64,000 bases of DNA from assembly GCA_963809965.1 (NCBI GenBank), contig CAWELU010000036.1:101174-165173 (forward strand), written 5' to 3'. The DNA is from CAIWHR01 sp963809965. GTDB lineage: Bacteria; Pseudomonadota; Gammaproteobacteria; Burkholderiales; Casimicrobiaceae. The position numbers and the translations under genes are program-made. This document shows positions 35,855-45,547 of this stretch, one piece after another; positions within the stretch are counted from its first letter, which is position 1; the number at the start of each line of letters is the position of its first letter. The notes beneath the pieces are model-generated. The model was not told the DNA's origin. It was given only the letters and a program-made list of their open reading frames with translations, and searched no databases.

Positions 35855-36208
35855 TCAGCTTCCCCGGTAGGTCGAGAAGCTCCAGGGCGAGACGAGGAGC
35901 GGAACGTGGTAATGCGCGCCGGCGTCGGCGATGCCGAAATCGAGCGTCACCTCGTCGACGAAGGGAGGGTCGGGCAGTCGCGCGCCCTGCCGGGCGAAGT
36001 ACGCCCCGGCCGCGAACACGAGCCGATAGCGGCCCGGCGTCAGCGAACTTCCTTCGAGCAGCGGCGCATCGCAGCGGCCGTCCGCATTGGTCAGCACTTC
36101 CTTGAGCAACGCGTAGTTCTCCCCTTCCTTTCGAAAGAGCCATACCCGGATTCCGGCGCCCGGACGGCCCTGCGCCGTATCGAGCACGTGCGTGGTGAGT
36201 CGTCCCAT
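35855..36208 (-). CDS. uraH: 5-hydroxyisourate hydrolase (transthyretin-related)
   Basis: 117-residue hydrolase of uric-acid breakdown converting 5-hydroxyisourate to OHCU. Seen: N-terminal LTTHVLDTAQGRPGAGI with the active-site His, RLVFAAGAYFARQG, HYHVPLLVSPWSFSTY, and the defining C-terminal YRGS. A GGAGG lies nine bases before the ATG. It is divergent from uraD, whose product handles the next step, across a 180-bp gap. Confidence 0.95.
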   Translation of the reverse strand: MGRLTTHVLDTAQGRPGAGIRVWLFRKEGENYALLKEVLTNADGRCDAPLLEGSSLTPGRYRLVFAAGAYFARQGARLPDPPFVDEVTLDFGIADAGAHYHVPLLVSPWSFSTYRGS

Positions 36209-36388
36209 CTCGCGGCCTCCGTCGTTGGTCCGGGCCGGGCGCGATCGCCGCCGGGTTCAAACTCGATTGTATGTCCGCCGAGGCCCCGTACCTATCGTGC
36301 GACCGTTACGGGAACACCGTGGAAATCACGTGAGCGGCGCCGATATCACATTCGATGAAGCGTGGTCGTCCCGCCATTGCGTAGGAAC

Positions 36389-36895
36389 ATGCAGCTCACC
36401 GAAATCAACGCCTGCGATCCGACCGCGTTCGTCGCGGCCTTGGGAGGCATTTTCGAGCATTCGGCCTGGGTAGCCGAGCGCGTCTGCGACGCGCGTCCGT
36501 TTGCGAACATCGACGCGCTGCACGACGCGATGATGCGTGTTGTCCGCGAAGCGCCCGATTCGATGCAGCTCGCGCTGCTCCGCGCGCACCCGGAGCTCGC
36601 CGGCAGGGCCGCTGTAGGTGGCGAGCTCACTGCCGAGTCCACCAAGGAGCAGGCGGGCGCCGGATTGAATCACTGCTTGCCGGAGGAATTTGCCCGATTG
36701 ACTGCACTCAACGCGGCCTACAGCGCGAAATTCGGTTTCCCGTTCATCCTTGCCGTCAGGGGCCACGATCGCGCGAGCGTGCTGCGCGAGTTCGCCCGCC
36801 GCGTCGCGAACGATCGCGCCACCGAATTCGAAGAGGCACTGGCGCAGGTCTCCCGGATCACGCGCTTGCGGCTCGATGCGCTCGTAACAGGCTGA
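36389..36895 (+). CDS. uraD: OHCU decarboxylase
   Basis: 168-residue 2-oxo-4-hydroxy-4-carboxy-5-ureidoimidazoline decarboxylase, making S-allantoin. Seen: FEHSAWVAERVCDARPF, the active-site His in LRAHPELAGR, and STKEQAGAGL plus NAAYSAKFGFPFILAVRG. The start at 36389 (MQLTEINA) has TAGGAA just upstream; a longer reading from 36362 lacks one. Pairs functionally with the divergent uraH. Confidence 0.95.
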   Translation: MQLTEINACDPTAFVAALGGIFEHSAWVAERVCDARPFANIDALHDAMMRVVREAPDSMQLALLRAHPELAGRAAVGGELTAESTKEQAGAGLNHCLPEEFARLTALNAAYSAKFGFPFILAVRGHDRASVLREFARRVANDRATEFEEALAQVSRITRLRLDALVTG

Positions 36896-37109
36896 CGCCG
36901 TGCAGCCAATGAGCCCGCGACCATTGCGCCCAAGCGGTTGGCCATGGGCGCAGGCGAAGCTCTGCCGGGAGCGTAGGATGGTCGCGTCCCCGCCCCTCGT
37001 CGACGCGGTATTCCGGGTTGCATCGGCGAACGTTCGTGGGCGGCCGATGTCGCCCCGTGTGGCACGGGTCGGAAAGTGGCCGCGTGCTGCGCCGGCATCA
37101 GGAGGCTAT

Positions 37110-38325
37110 ATGACTGCTCCCCGTGCACCCAGGCCCCTCGCCGGAATCCGTGTGCTTGACCTCACCAACGTTCTCGCCGGACCGTTCTGCTGTCATCAGC
37201 TCGCGCACCTCGGCGCCGACGTCATCAAGGTCGAAGTCCCGAAGACGGGTGATCTTGCGCGCCAACTCGGCGCAGATCCGGCACTCAATCGGGAGTTCAT
37301 GGGCATTTCGTTCCTCGCCCAGAATCCCGGCAAGCGCTCGATCACCCTGAACCTCAAGCACGTGCGCGGCAAGGAGGTGTTTCGGCGGCTCGTGCACAGC
37401 GCGGCGGTCGTCGTCGAGAACTTCCGGCCCGGCGTGATGGATCGCCTTGGACTGGGCTTCGATGCGCTGCGCATCGACAATCCGCGCCTCGTCTACTGCG
37501 CCATTTCCGGCTTCGGCCAGGATGGCCCGCTCCGAGACCTGCCGGCATATGACCAGATCATCCAGGGCATGTCGGGCGTAATGAGCATCACCGGCAGCCC
37601 GGAGTCGGCACCCTTGCGCGTCGGCTATCCGATTGCCGACACGATCGGCGGCATCACCGCAGCGCTTGCGATTGCGGCGGCGCTCGTCGACCGGGAGCGT
37701 ACCGAGGGCTGTTTCATCGACGTGTCGATGCTCGAAGCGACACTCGCGACGATGGGCTGGGTCGTGTCGAATTTTCTGATTGCCGGCAAGGAGCCCAAGG
37801 CGATCGGCAACGAGAATTTCACTGCGAGCCCGTCGGGGACATTCCGCACCGCCGACGGACTGCTCAACATCGCCGCGAACAAGCAGGAGCAGTTCGAAGC
37901 CGTGTGCGGCGTCGTCGGCCGCGCGGACTTGATCGCCGATCCGCGTTTCGCCAACCGCGAGGCACGCCTCAAACATCGCTTCGAACTGAAGGCGCTTCTT
38001 CGAGCAGGCCCTGGCCATGGATTCCACCGGGGCTTGGTGGCCGCGCCTGATCGACGCCGGTGTTCCGGCCGGCCCGGTCTACAGCGTGCCGCAGGCGCTC
38101 GCTCACCCCCAGGTCGCGGACCGCGGCATGGTCGCGCACTTCGCGAATGTGCCGGGTATCAGGCGCGACATCCGCGTCGTGCGCACCGGCTTCAAGCTCA
38201 ATGGCGCGGCACCCGAAGTCGTGACACCGCCACCGCTGCTCGGCGAGCACACCGACGCGCTGCTCGCGGAACTTGGGTACACGGGCGACGAGATCGAATC
38301 CCTGCGCAAGGAAGGGGCGACGTAA
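37110..38325 (+). CDS. Family III CoA-transferase (CaiB/BaiF type), one frameshift
   Basis: About 404-residue CoA-transferase that moves CoA between carboxylic acids through an enzyme-bound anhydride. Seen: LAGIRVLDLTNVLAGPFCC, VIKVEVPKTGDLAR, NPGKRSITLNLK, VVENFRPGVMDRLGLG, and the catalytic Asp177 in YPIADTIGG. At about 37995 one extra base shifts the frame; the C-terminal part (STGAWWPRLIDAGVPAGPVY, PLLGEHTDALLAELG) runs to 38325. AGGAGG precedes the ATG at 37110; the open frame to 36900 is rejected. The CoA donor and acceptor are unknown. Confidence 0.9.
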
Positions 38326-38365
38326 CGAACCGCACCCGCAGGCTTCGGCTTTGTGCAAACTTCCA

Positions 38366-38394
38366 TTGACTCGTCGGCGCGATGCGTGTAGAAA
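38366..38394 (+). promoter_or_regulatory. Candidate sigma70 promoter of the cold-shock gene
   Basis: TTGACT (38366-38371), a 17-bp spacer and TAGAAA (38389-38394). It gives a leader of about 132 nt before the csp start, which fits the long structured leaders of cold-shock genes. Confidence 0.6.
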
Positions 38395-38532
38395 CGAAGA
38401 GCAGGTTCATCAAGTGAAATTGCTGGTCCCGTCGTTGCCGAAATCGGCATTCCTCAGGTCTTCGTCTGTCTCCCTTGAAGTTCCGGCGCACGGGTTCACA
38501 CCCGTCATTTGTCTTTTCAAGGAGCAGTAGAC

Positions 38533-38739
38533 ATGAGTACAGGTATCGTCAAGTGGTTCAACGATGGCAAGGGCTTCGGTTTCATCACGCCCGACAACGG
38601 CGGCAAGGATGTATTCGCGCATTTTTCGGCGATCGAAGGCGACGGCCACAAGAGTCTGCGCGAAAACCAGAAGGTGTCCTTTGACATCACGACGGGCGCG
38701 AAGGGGGACCAGGCGTCGAACATCAAGTCGCTCGAATAG
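38533..38739 (+). CDS. CspA-type cold-shock protein
   Basis: 68-residue single cold-shock domain that binds single-stranded RNA/DNA and melts RNA structure. Seen: RNP1 GKGFGFITP, RNP2-like DVFAHFSAI, and SLRENQKVSFDITTGAKGDQ. AAGGAG lies nine bases before the ATG at 38533; an in-frame ATG at 38509 lies in the leader and is rejected. Flanked by its own promoter and a terminator, so it is a single-gene unit. Confidence 0.95.
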   Translation: MSTGIVKWFNDGKGFGFITPDNGGKDVFAHFSAIEGDGHKSLRENQKVSFDITTGAKGDQASNIKSLE

Positions 38740-38758
38740 CACGCTCGTTCGACGAGAA

Positions 38759-38785
38759 GAAAAGGGCCCGGGCGACCGGGCTTTT
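38759..38785 (+). terminator. Intrinsic terminator after the cold-shock gene
   Basis: GCCCGG (38766-38771), loop GCGA, CCGGGC (38776-38781), then TTTT; upstream A-rich bases (AAAAG) extend the stem with CTTTT. It can work on both strands. Confidence 0.85.
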
Positions 38786-39160
38786 CATTGGCTCTGCGCC
38801 GAGTGCCGGGAGTGGAGTCCGCCGGAAAGTGCGCCGGCAGTGCGGATACGGCGAGCGCCGCCGCGCAGCGACAGGACCCGGCTGTGCTGTATGAATTGTT
38901 GTTGACAATGAGGCAGCGCGCGCGCAAAGTGGTTTAGCACATTGTCATATTTTCCCCATCGTTTCGCGGCACCCTGCACGGCAACGACGGTAGTTACGAG
39001 CGGCACTTCCAGGCCGTCATTCGCGTCCGGCGATTTGTCGAGGAAGGCCGAGATCGGCGGGGGAAATTACCGGTACAAGGCGCCGGCATTCGAATCTCGC
39101 GTCCGGGGCCACACCCACGGGCTCGCGCAATGTGCATCCCTTCCAAAAGGAGACGCAATC
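38786..39160. other. 375-bp intergenic region before the phasin gene
   Basis: No gene seen. It contains a perfect 8-bp inverted repeat, TGACAATG (38903-38910) and CATTGTCA (38940-38947), 29 nt apart, in an A+T-richer patch with TTGACA at 38902. This could be an operator or promoter for the downstream phasin, but no well-spaced -10 is evident. Confidence 0.5.
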
Positions 39161-39517
39161 ATGCAAAGACACAGCAGGACCGTTGAGCCAGCCCACTCCC
39201 ACGCCGAAACGCTTTGGGGCATGGATCCGCTATCCGTCGAGGCCGTAACCAGGTCCTATCAGGCCTGGTTCAGCCAAGCGAACCGGATGCGCGACGAAGC
39301 CGTGCGCTTCACCCAGGACCGATTCACGAAGGAGCTCGAAGCCGCAGTGCAACTAGTCCGTTGCACGAATCCGAACGACGCATTGACCGTACAGGCAGAA
39401 TTCGCCAGCACGATGGCGGCGGATTACCTGGCCGAGGGCCAGAAGATGGTCGAGCTCATGGGCGAAATAGTCAAAGAGGTATCCTCGAATCACACGGCCG
39501 GGAAAGCGCAACACTGA
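39161..39517 (+). CDS. Phasin family protein
   Basis: 118-residue helical protein matching the phasin_2 pattern: LWGMDPLSVEAVTRSYQAWF, a long amphipathic middle (MRDEAVRFTQDRFTKELEAA, VQLVRCTNPNDALTVQAEFA) and DYLAEGQKMVELMGEIVKE. Phasins coat polyhydroxyalkanoate granules, and the same pattern also covers general helical coat proteins. AAAAGGAGA lies seven bases before the ATG at 39161; the open frame from 38942 has no start signal. With phaM at 532 it supports PHA storage. Confidence 0.75.
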   Translation: MQRHSRTVEPAHSHAETLWGMDPLSVEAVTRSYQAWFSQANRMRDEAVRFTQDRFTKELEAAVQLVRCTNPNDALTVQAEFASTMAADYLAEGQKMVELMGEIVKEVSSNHTAGKAQH

Positions 39518-39709
39518 TCCGGCGCAATAGCTGCCGCGTCGGTCGTCTCTGCGACGATCGACGCGAGCTGATCGAAAGTCAGGACTTCGGTCGTGCCGCC
39601 TCTTGCGGGTTCGTCCGGAGTCCGAACGCCACACGTAGCTTGGCGCGCGGCGCCGTGTGCGTCCGGTGCACACCTTCCCGCGCGGTGCAGGCTGGTAATC
39701 TGTGCCGCG

Positions 39710-40387
39710 ATGCAGGTTCATTCACTCGATCCGGCCTTCACCCTGTCCGAGCGGGCCCGCGCGAACTTCCGGCTGGCAGCAAAGCTCTCGCTGGGGTTCG
39801 TCGCCCTGCTCTGGCTCATTCCGCTGCTGGGTTGGGGTCTCGAGCTGGAGCGCTTCGGCGTCAACCCGCGGCACTGGAGCGGCCTTCCCGGAATTCTGGT
39901 CGCGCCTCTGCTGCACGCCAGCTCTTCCACCTGATCGCCAACTCCGTGCCGTTGCTCGTGCTCGGCACGACGATGCTCCACCTCTATCCGACCGCCGCCA
40001 TCCGGGTGCTCCCGGTGGTTTACCTGGGACCCGGCGTCGCGGTGTGGTTGTTCGGCAGGGACGCCATCCACGTCGGCGCCAGCGGGCTGGTCTACGGCCT
40101 GTTCGCCTATGTCTTCGTCGCCGGCGTGATCCGACGTGACCGGCGCGCCATCGCCGCTTCCCTGCTGGTGTCCTTCCTGTACGGCACCTGGCTTGGGGCG
40201 TGATATCGATTCGCCCGGGGTTCCCTGGGAAACCCATCTGGCGGCCGCACTGATCGGGCTCGCGCTGGCGATCGTGCTCCGGCACACCGACACGCCGCCA
40301 CGCGTCCAGTACGGCTGGGAAAACGACGCGGACGATCACGTCGAGGGCGCGCAACCCTCTGATGGCGATGCTCAGGCGGATCGTTGA
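39710..40387 (+). CDS. Rhomboid-family intramembrane serine protease (two frameshifts)
   Basis: About 225 residues when the frames are joined. First frame: LSLGFVALLWLIPLLGWGLE and ILVAPLLHAS. From about 39925 (one base lost): HLIANSVPLLVLGTTMLHLY, then the catalytic serine motif HVGASGLVYGLFAY. From about 40195 (one base gained): the helix with the catalytic histidine WETHLAAALIGLALAIVL and a hydrophilic tail to 40387. Net length is a multiple of three. It should cleave within membranes; the substrate is unknown. Confidence 0.82.
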
Positions 40388-40467
40388 AGCAACCGTTACC
40401 GCGAGTGCGCCGCCACCGCACCGATTCACGGCACCCGTGAGACGTTGGAGTCGTTCGTCGCCACTCC

Positions 40468-41193
40468 TCAGCCCGTCGTCGGAACGAACATGTAGCCCGC
40501 GTTGCGCACGGTACGGATCGCCTGCGGGTGTTCCGAGTCGGGCTCGATCTTGCGGCGCAGCCGCGCGATACGAATGTCGATGGACCGGTCGAACGGTTCC
40601 CACTCGCGGTTGCGCGTCAGAGTGAGCAGCTGGTCGCGCGACAGCACCCGGTTCGGGTGCGAGGCGAACACACGCAACAGGTCGAATTCCATGGCCGTCA
40701 TCGGAATCTCGGCGCCGGTGTCGTCCAGCAGGCAGTGCGCTTCCAGGTCGAGGCTGCAGCGGCCCACTCGAACGGTCTGGCTCGTGCCCTGCTTTTGCGC
40801 CGGCTTATCGGCCGGCGCGCGCGCCTGCAGCCGCCGCACCACGCTCTTCACTCGCGCCAGCAGCTCGCGCGGGTCGAATGGCTTGGTGATGTAGTCGTCT
40901 GCGCCGATTTCGAGTCCCACGACGCGGTCGACCAGCTCGCCGGAAGCGGTGACCATGATGATGCCTACGTCGTAGTGAGTGCGCAGATAACGCACCAGGC
41001 TGAGCCCGTCTTCACCCGGCATGCGGATATCGAGCAGGATGATGTCGGGAAGACTGCGTTCGATCTCGGCCCGCATGGCCTCACCGGCGTCGGCCTGAGA
41101 GACGGCATAGCCGTGCGCCGACAGGTATTCGGCAAGCATGGCGCGCACGCTCGCATCGTCGTCGACGATTAGAACCTGTCCGCTGCTCGACAT
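40468..41193 (-). CDS. OmpR-family response regulator
   Basis: 241-residue transcription regulator. Receiver domain: VLIVDDDASVRAML, phospho-acceptor Asp55 in LLDIRMPGEDGLS, Lys in TKPFDPRELLARV. Winged-helix domain from about residue 140: MTAMEFDLLRVFASHPNRVL, REWEPFDRSIDIRIARLRRK, ending AIRTVRNAGYMFVP. The start at 41193 precedes MSSSGQV. No intact histidine kinase is adjacent; the broken hybrid kinase at 42.6-45.5 kb is the nearest candidate partner, beyond an intervening plus-strand gene. Confidence 0.92.
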   Translation of the reverse strand: MSSSGQVLIVDDDASVRAMLAEYLSAHGYAVSQADAGEAMRAEIERSLPDIILLDIRMPGEDGLSLVRYLRTHYDVGIIMVTASGELVDRVVGLEIGADDYITKPFDPRELLARVKSVVRRLQARAPADKPAQKQGTSQTVRVGRCSLDLEAHCLLDDTGAEIPMTAMEFDLLRVFASHPNRVLSRDQLLTLTRNREWEPFDRSIDIRIARLRRKIEPDSEHPQAIRTVRNAGYMFVPTTG

Positions 41194-41413
41194 ACCCGAC
41201 CTCCTGCTGGCGCGATGGTCTGGAGCCGCGGGACAGCGCGGCCTGGCTTCCGCGGGTCCCGGCACAGATACAAAACGATAACACAGCGTTCCCCGACTGA
41301 AACGGGCTGGATACCGGCGCCGGCCAGACTACGAGCCATGTCGTTGGCCGGACGGGTCACGGACCGCGGCGAGGCGACATGGACCCTTTCACAGTCATCA
41401 ACAGGAGCCCATC

Positions 41414-42664
41414 ATGCATTCCGTTCAAACCGCCGTCGACAGCGCCCGCTACGCCCGTAGCGTGGAAGTTTCCAAGCGCGTTCGCTGGGAGATCGATCGC
41501 GACGTCATCCGCGGGCGGCGCTTCGACTTCACCAAGAAGTTCCTGCCCGACGGCCTGTCCCTGGCGGACGAGCTCGAGTTTCTCACCCCCGATGAGCAGC
41601 GCCTCCTCAGCCAGATCCAGGGCCGCACCTACGCCAATATCTTCGGCCTGGTGGAACGATATATCGGAGCCAAGATGCTGGAGCTGAGCCGCGACCACTC
41701 GCTGGGCGACCAGACGGCGCTCGAGGCGCTGGTGCGCTTCACCGACGAGGAACTGAAGCACCAGGAGCTGTTTCGGCGCATCGAGCGCCTGGCGGGCGAG
41801 CATATGCCACCCGGCTATCGGAGCGTGGCCGATCCGAACGAGGTCGCCGCGGTGGTGCTCGGAAAGTCCACCTGGGCCGTGCTCGGGCTCACCTGCGACA
41901 TCGAGCTGTTCACCCAGGCGCATTACCGCAGCAGCATCCAGCCCGAGGAGAGCATATCCGAGCTCTACAAGGACGTGTTCCTGTTCCACTGGAAGGAAGA
42001 GTCGCAGCACGCCATTCTCGACGAACTGGAATGGGTGCGCGAGAACGGCCGGCTGGAACCTGCTGAGCGCGACCGGGCAGTGACCGATCTGATCGAACTG
42101 GTGGGCGCCGTCGACGGCATCCTGCAGGCTCAGGCGGCTGCCGATGCCGACTATTTCGTCGCTATTGCGCAGCGCTTCACCGCACCGCAGGTCGAGCAGA
42201 TCCGCGCGCTCGTGCTCAAAGCCTATCGCTGGCAATACATCGTATCGGGCGTCATGGAGCCGCGCTTCCAGAAAATCCTGTTCGGCATGCAAGGACTGGG
42301 CTCCCGACTGATGGCCATCCTGCTCGATGCGGCGAAAACGGGCGGCTACCGACGTGCCGTCGGCGATGTTCTGCGGGAGAACCGCGCCATGATCACACTC
42401 GCGCGCCGGACCGGCTTCGACGTCGGGGTAAACGACGAAGACCCGGACCTGATCCGGATTGTCCGGCGACTCGACGATGCGTCGGGCCCCATGACGCGAC
42501 CGAGCATCACGGATCTCGTCCGGCGAGGCGTCGATTCGCTTCGCTCCCTCGCGCCGCGTGCGCGAGGTGGCGTCCCTCCGGGCTCGAGCCCGTCTAGGTT
42601 TCGATCGAGCCGAGGTGGCGCCGCAGCAGCTCGAACAGCGCGGACGGTTCGACCGGTTTCCTGA
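41414..42664 (+). CDS. Ferritin-like diiron protein fused to the C-terminal half of a GNAT acetyltransferase
   Basis: 416 residues. Residues 1 to about 290 are helical with two ExxH-type iron-site motifs (FTDEELKHQELFRR and HWKEESQHAILDELEW) plus further acidic residues, as in diiron oxygenase/ferritin-like proteins. From about residue 291 the sequence is the acetyl-CoA-binding half of a GNAT domain (GLGSRLMAILLDAAKTGGY, then VLRENRAMITLARRTGFDV) without the N-terminal half of that fold. The tail after about 360 is low complexity and overlaps antisense the kinase gene. GGAGCC precedes the ATG. Either a genuine fusion by deletion or an assembly join. Confidence 0.7.
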   Translation: MHSVQTAVDSARYARSVEVSKRVRWEIDRDVIRGRRFDFTKKFLPDGLSLADELEFLTPDEQRLLSQIQGRTYANIFGLVERYIGAKMLELSRDHSLGDQTALEALVRFTDEELKHQELFRRIERLAGEHMPPGYRSVADPNEVAAVVLGKSTWAVLGLTCDIELFTQAHYRSSIQPEESISELYKDVFLFHWKEESQHAILDELEWVRENGRLEPAERDRAVTDLIELVGAVDGILQAQAAADADYFVAIAQRFTAPQVEQIRALVLKAYRWQYIVSGVMEPRFQKILFGMQGLGSRLMAILLDAAKTGGYRRAVGDVLRENRAMITLARRTGFDVGVNDEDPDLIRIVRRLDDASGPMTRPSITDLVRRGVDSLRSLAPRARGGVPPGSSPSRFRSSRGGAAAARTARTVRPVS

Positions 42665-42989
42665 GGAGAGTGCCGACGCCACCGCGCGCGAGCTCGTCGT
42701 CGCTGATCTCGTCCGCGCAGCCGGTATACAGAACGATCGGCAGATCGGGCCGGAGCGCGTTCATTCGCCGCGCGAGCTCGAGGCCGGAGATCCTGGGCAT
42801 GGTCTGATCCGTGACGACGAGATCGACGCGCATCGGGTCGCGCGCGAACCATGCCTCGGCCTCCGCCGGGTTGTGCTGCACCGTGGCATCGATTCCCCAG
42901 CCGGAAAGGAGCTCGCCCATGAATTCGCCGACCATCTGCTCGTCATCGACTACCAGCACGCGGCCGGCGAGTCGCGGTCGTCGCGGCAT
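42594..42989 (-). CDS. Receiver domain, C-terminal part of the hybrid sensor kinase
   Basis: 131 residues with a complete CheY-like receiver: VLVVDDEQMVGEFMGELLSG, phospho-acceptor Asp61 in DLVVTDQTMPRISG, and Lys in LLRKPVEPS. The frame stays open upstream (DEGIEREAM precedes the first M), so it is the C-terminal domain of the hybrid kinase rather than a separate protein; it is the only long stretch of that gene that is intact. Confidence 0.8.
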   Translation of the reverse strand: MPRRPRLAGRVLVVDDEQMVGEFMGELLSGWGIDATVQHNPAEAEAWFARDPMRVDLVVTDQTMPRISGLELARRMNALRPDLPIVLYTGCADEISDDELARGGVGTLLRKPVEPSALFELLRRHLGSIET

Positions 42990-45547
42990 TGCTTCGCGCT
43001 CGATTCCTTCGTCCGGTGCCGTCGCCGGTGGCCCGCAGCGCCGGCCAGATCACGCGAAACCTCGAGCCGCGCCCTGGCTGGCTCTCGACGAGGACGTGCC
43101 CGCCGTGCTCGTGGACGATGCCGTGCACCATGGCCAGCCCCATGCCGCTGCCTGCCCGAGGTCCTTGGTGGAGAAAAACGGCTCGAACATCCGCTCGATC
43201 AGTTCCTGCGTCATCCCGGGCCGTGTCGTGCATCGCGATTTCGACGAACTGCCCGCCGACGGCTGGCGGCATCCCGCGCACACGCCTCGGCGCCAGCGTG
43301 CACACGGACGCGCAGGTCGTGCCGGCGCCGTCGATGGCGTCGCGTGCGTTGATGCAGAGGTTGAGCAGCACCTGCTCGACCTGCACCGGATCGAGCGCAC
43401 GGGCGGCACGTCGTCGTCGAACGTCGATCACGAGTTGCGACGGTCGCGGGCAGCGTCGGGCGCAGCAGCTTGAGCGATTCGCGCACGAGCGGCGCGAGCG
43501 AAGCGGCCGCGGCGCGCCGCGCTGCCCGCGGCTGAACATCAGCATCTGCTGGATGAGGTCGCGCGCACGCTCGCAGGAGCGCGCGCCTGCGCGAGGTAGC
43601 CGGCCGAGCGCGGCGGTCGCCGAGCGCGTGCTCCCGCTCGCCCGCGAGCGCGACGTAGCCCATGATCGCAGGTGAGCAGGTTGTTGAAGTCGTGCGCGAT
43701 GCCGCCCGTCAGCTGGCCGATCGCCTCCATCTTCTGCGCCTGGCGCAGCTGCGCCTCGAGCCGGGCGCGCTCCTGCTCGACCCGCCGTGCGCTCGGTCAG
43801 GTCGCGGATCATCGCGAGCACGTGCGGCTCGCCGCGGTGCCGGATCGGGATCGTGCGCACCTCGATCGGAAAGCGCTCGCCGCTCCGCCGCACGGTCTCG
43901 ATCTCGCCGTGGTAGCGTCTCGCCGGCGAGCGTGCGCGCGATGATCCGTCTGCGCTGCCGGTGTCCGCATCCTCGCAGCTCGCGCGCGCCGCGAGCCCGG
44001 CCGAGCACCTCGTCGCGGCGGTAGCCGTACATGCGCTCGTAGGCCGGGTTGACGTCGACGCGCTCGGAACCGCGAGTTCCAGCAGCACGAGCGCGTCGGC
44101 GGACGCGTTGAACATCGCGCGGTACTGCTCCTCGCTCGCGCGCAGCGCCTCCTCGGCCGCCTTGCGCTCGGTGATCTCGCGCGTGAACGCCAGGATGCGC
44201 TGCTGGCCGCCGATCTCGCGCGCGCTTCAGCCGCACCTCGTCCCAGTGCAGGCTGCCGTCCTTGTTGCGCCGGCGCCATTCGAAGCCGGCGCTGCCTTCG
44301 CGCTTGCGCCTGCTCGATCCAGCGCAGGGCCTCCGCCTCGGTGTAGGGCGGCTCGCCCGCGCTCAGGTCGCGCACGCGTCGAGGCGCGAGCAGTTCCTCG
44401 CGCGTGTAGCCGTAGGTCTCGCAGGCGCGCGGATTCACGTCGACGATCGCGCCCGTCTCCCAGTCGTGCACGAAGATCGCGTCTTCCGCGGCTTCGAAGA
44501 TCTGCCGGTAGTTGGCCTCGGAGGCACGCAGCGCCGCCGCCGCCGCGGCGCGCTCGAGTTCGGCATTGACCCGCACGGCGAAGATCCGCAGCGTCGCCTC
44601 GACGAGCGCCGGGTCCTGGAACGGCCGGCGCGCGATGACGGCGATCAGGCCGAGCGGCTTGCCGGCGGCGTCGGCCAGCGGGTGCCCCGCGTAGCTCTCG
44701 AGGCCGAGCTTCCGAAAGTCCTCGTCGAGCGGAAAGAGCCGGCCAGCCGCGACGGATACAGGCGGAATTCGTGGCCGACGACGGTCTCGCACGGCGTGCC
44801 CAGGATCGGGTAGTTGAAGTTCTCGCGAATCGTGCCATCCATGCAAAGTGCCAACATCTGCAGCGTGCACGGATCGTCGTTCTTCGGCAGCGCAATGAAT
44901 GCGATGTCGGCCCGAGGATCGTCGCGAGATAGCGCACCAGCTCCGGAACACGCCTCGCCTTTGGCGCTGGAGACGGCCAGCGCCGCATCGCGCAGCGCCT
45001 CCTCCCCGTGCATGCGCTCGATTTCCGCCGCGACCCGCACCGCGAAAATTTTGAGCATCGACTCCGGCCAGACCGGCGTCCTCGATCGGCGTCCGGTTCA
45101 TGGCCACCAGCAGGCCGAGTGGCTCGCCCGAGGAATCGTTGAGCGGGTACGCCGCGTAACAGTCCATGCCTTTCGCGCGGAAGATCGTCCCGGGGGGGAA
45201 CTGCGATGCGACCCCACTTCGACAAAGCGGAACTCGCGTCCCACCACGGCCGCACAGGGTGAGCCGGCGAGGGGATACTCGAATGTCCTGAGCAGCTTGC
45301 CGTCGAGCCATGCGGCCAGCGTTCGCAGGTGTGTGCGTTTGTCGTCGGAGAACACCGCGGTGAAGGCGACATCGACCCCCAGGATCGCGGCCAACTCGCT
45401 GACCAGATCCTCGAACACATCGGAACCGCCGACTCGCGACACCGCGAGTGCGGAGCGACGCATCGCCTCCGCCATGCGATCCGATTGCGCGCCAACATCC
45501 GCCTCATTCCAGGAATGTCCTGCGCGCATTGGGTTCATGTCGTTCAT
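42594..45547 (-). pseudogene. Hybrid sensor histidine kinase (GAF-GAF-PAS-PAS-HisKA-HATPase-REC), heavily frameshifted
   Basis: Recognisable pieces in order from 45547: GAF domain 1 (FEDLVSELAAILGVDVAFTA; continued one frame over by GMDCYAAYPLNDSSGEPLGL at about 45200), GAF 2 (about 45060-44590; ADIAFIALPKNDDPCTLQML and GLESYAGHPLADAAGKPLGL), PAS 1 (ASEANYRQIFEAAEDAIFVH, about 44530), PAS 2 (about 44130-43800; FPIEVRTIPIRHRGEPH), HisKA GQLTGGIAHDFNNLL (about 43700), HATPase (LLNLCINARDAIDGAG about 43350; GMGLAMVHGIVHEHGGHVLV about 43120) and REC. All three frames are used and change at least eight times in 2.3 kb, far more often than elsewhere in the window. Confidence 0.8.
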
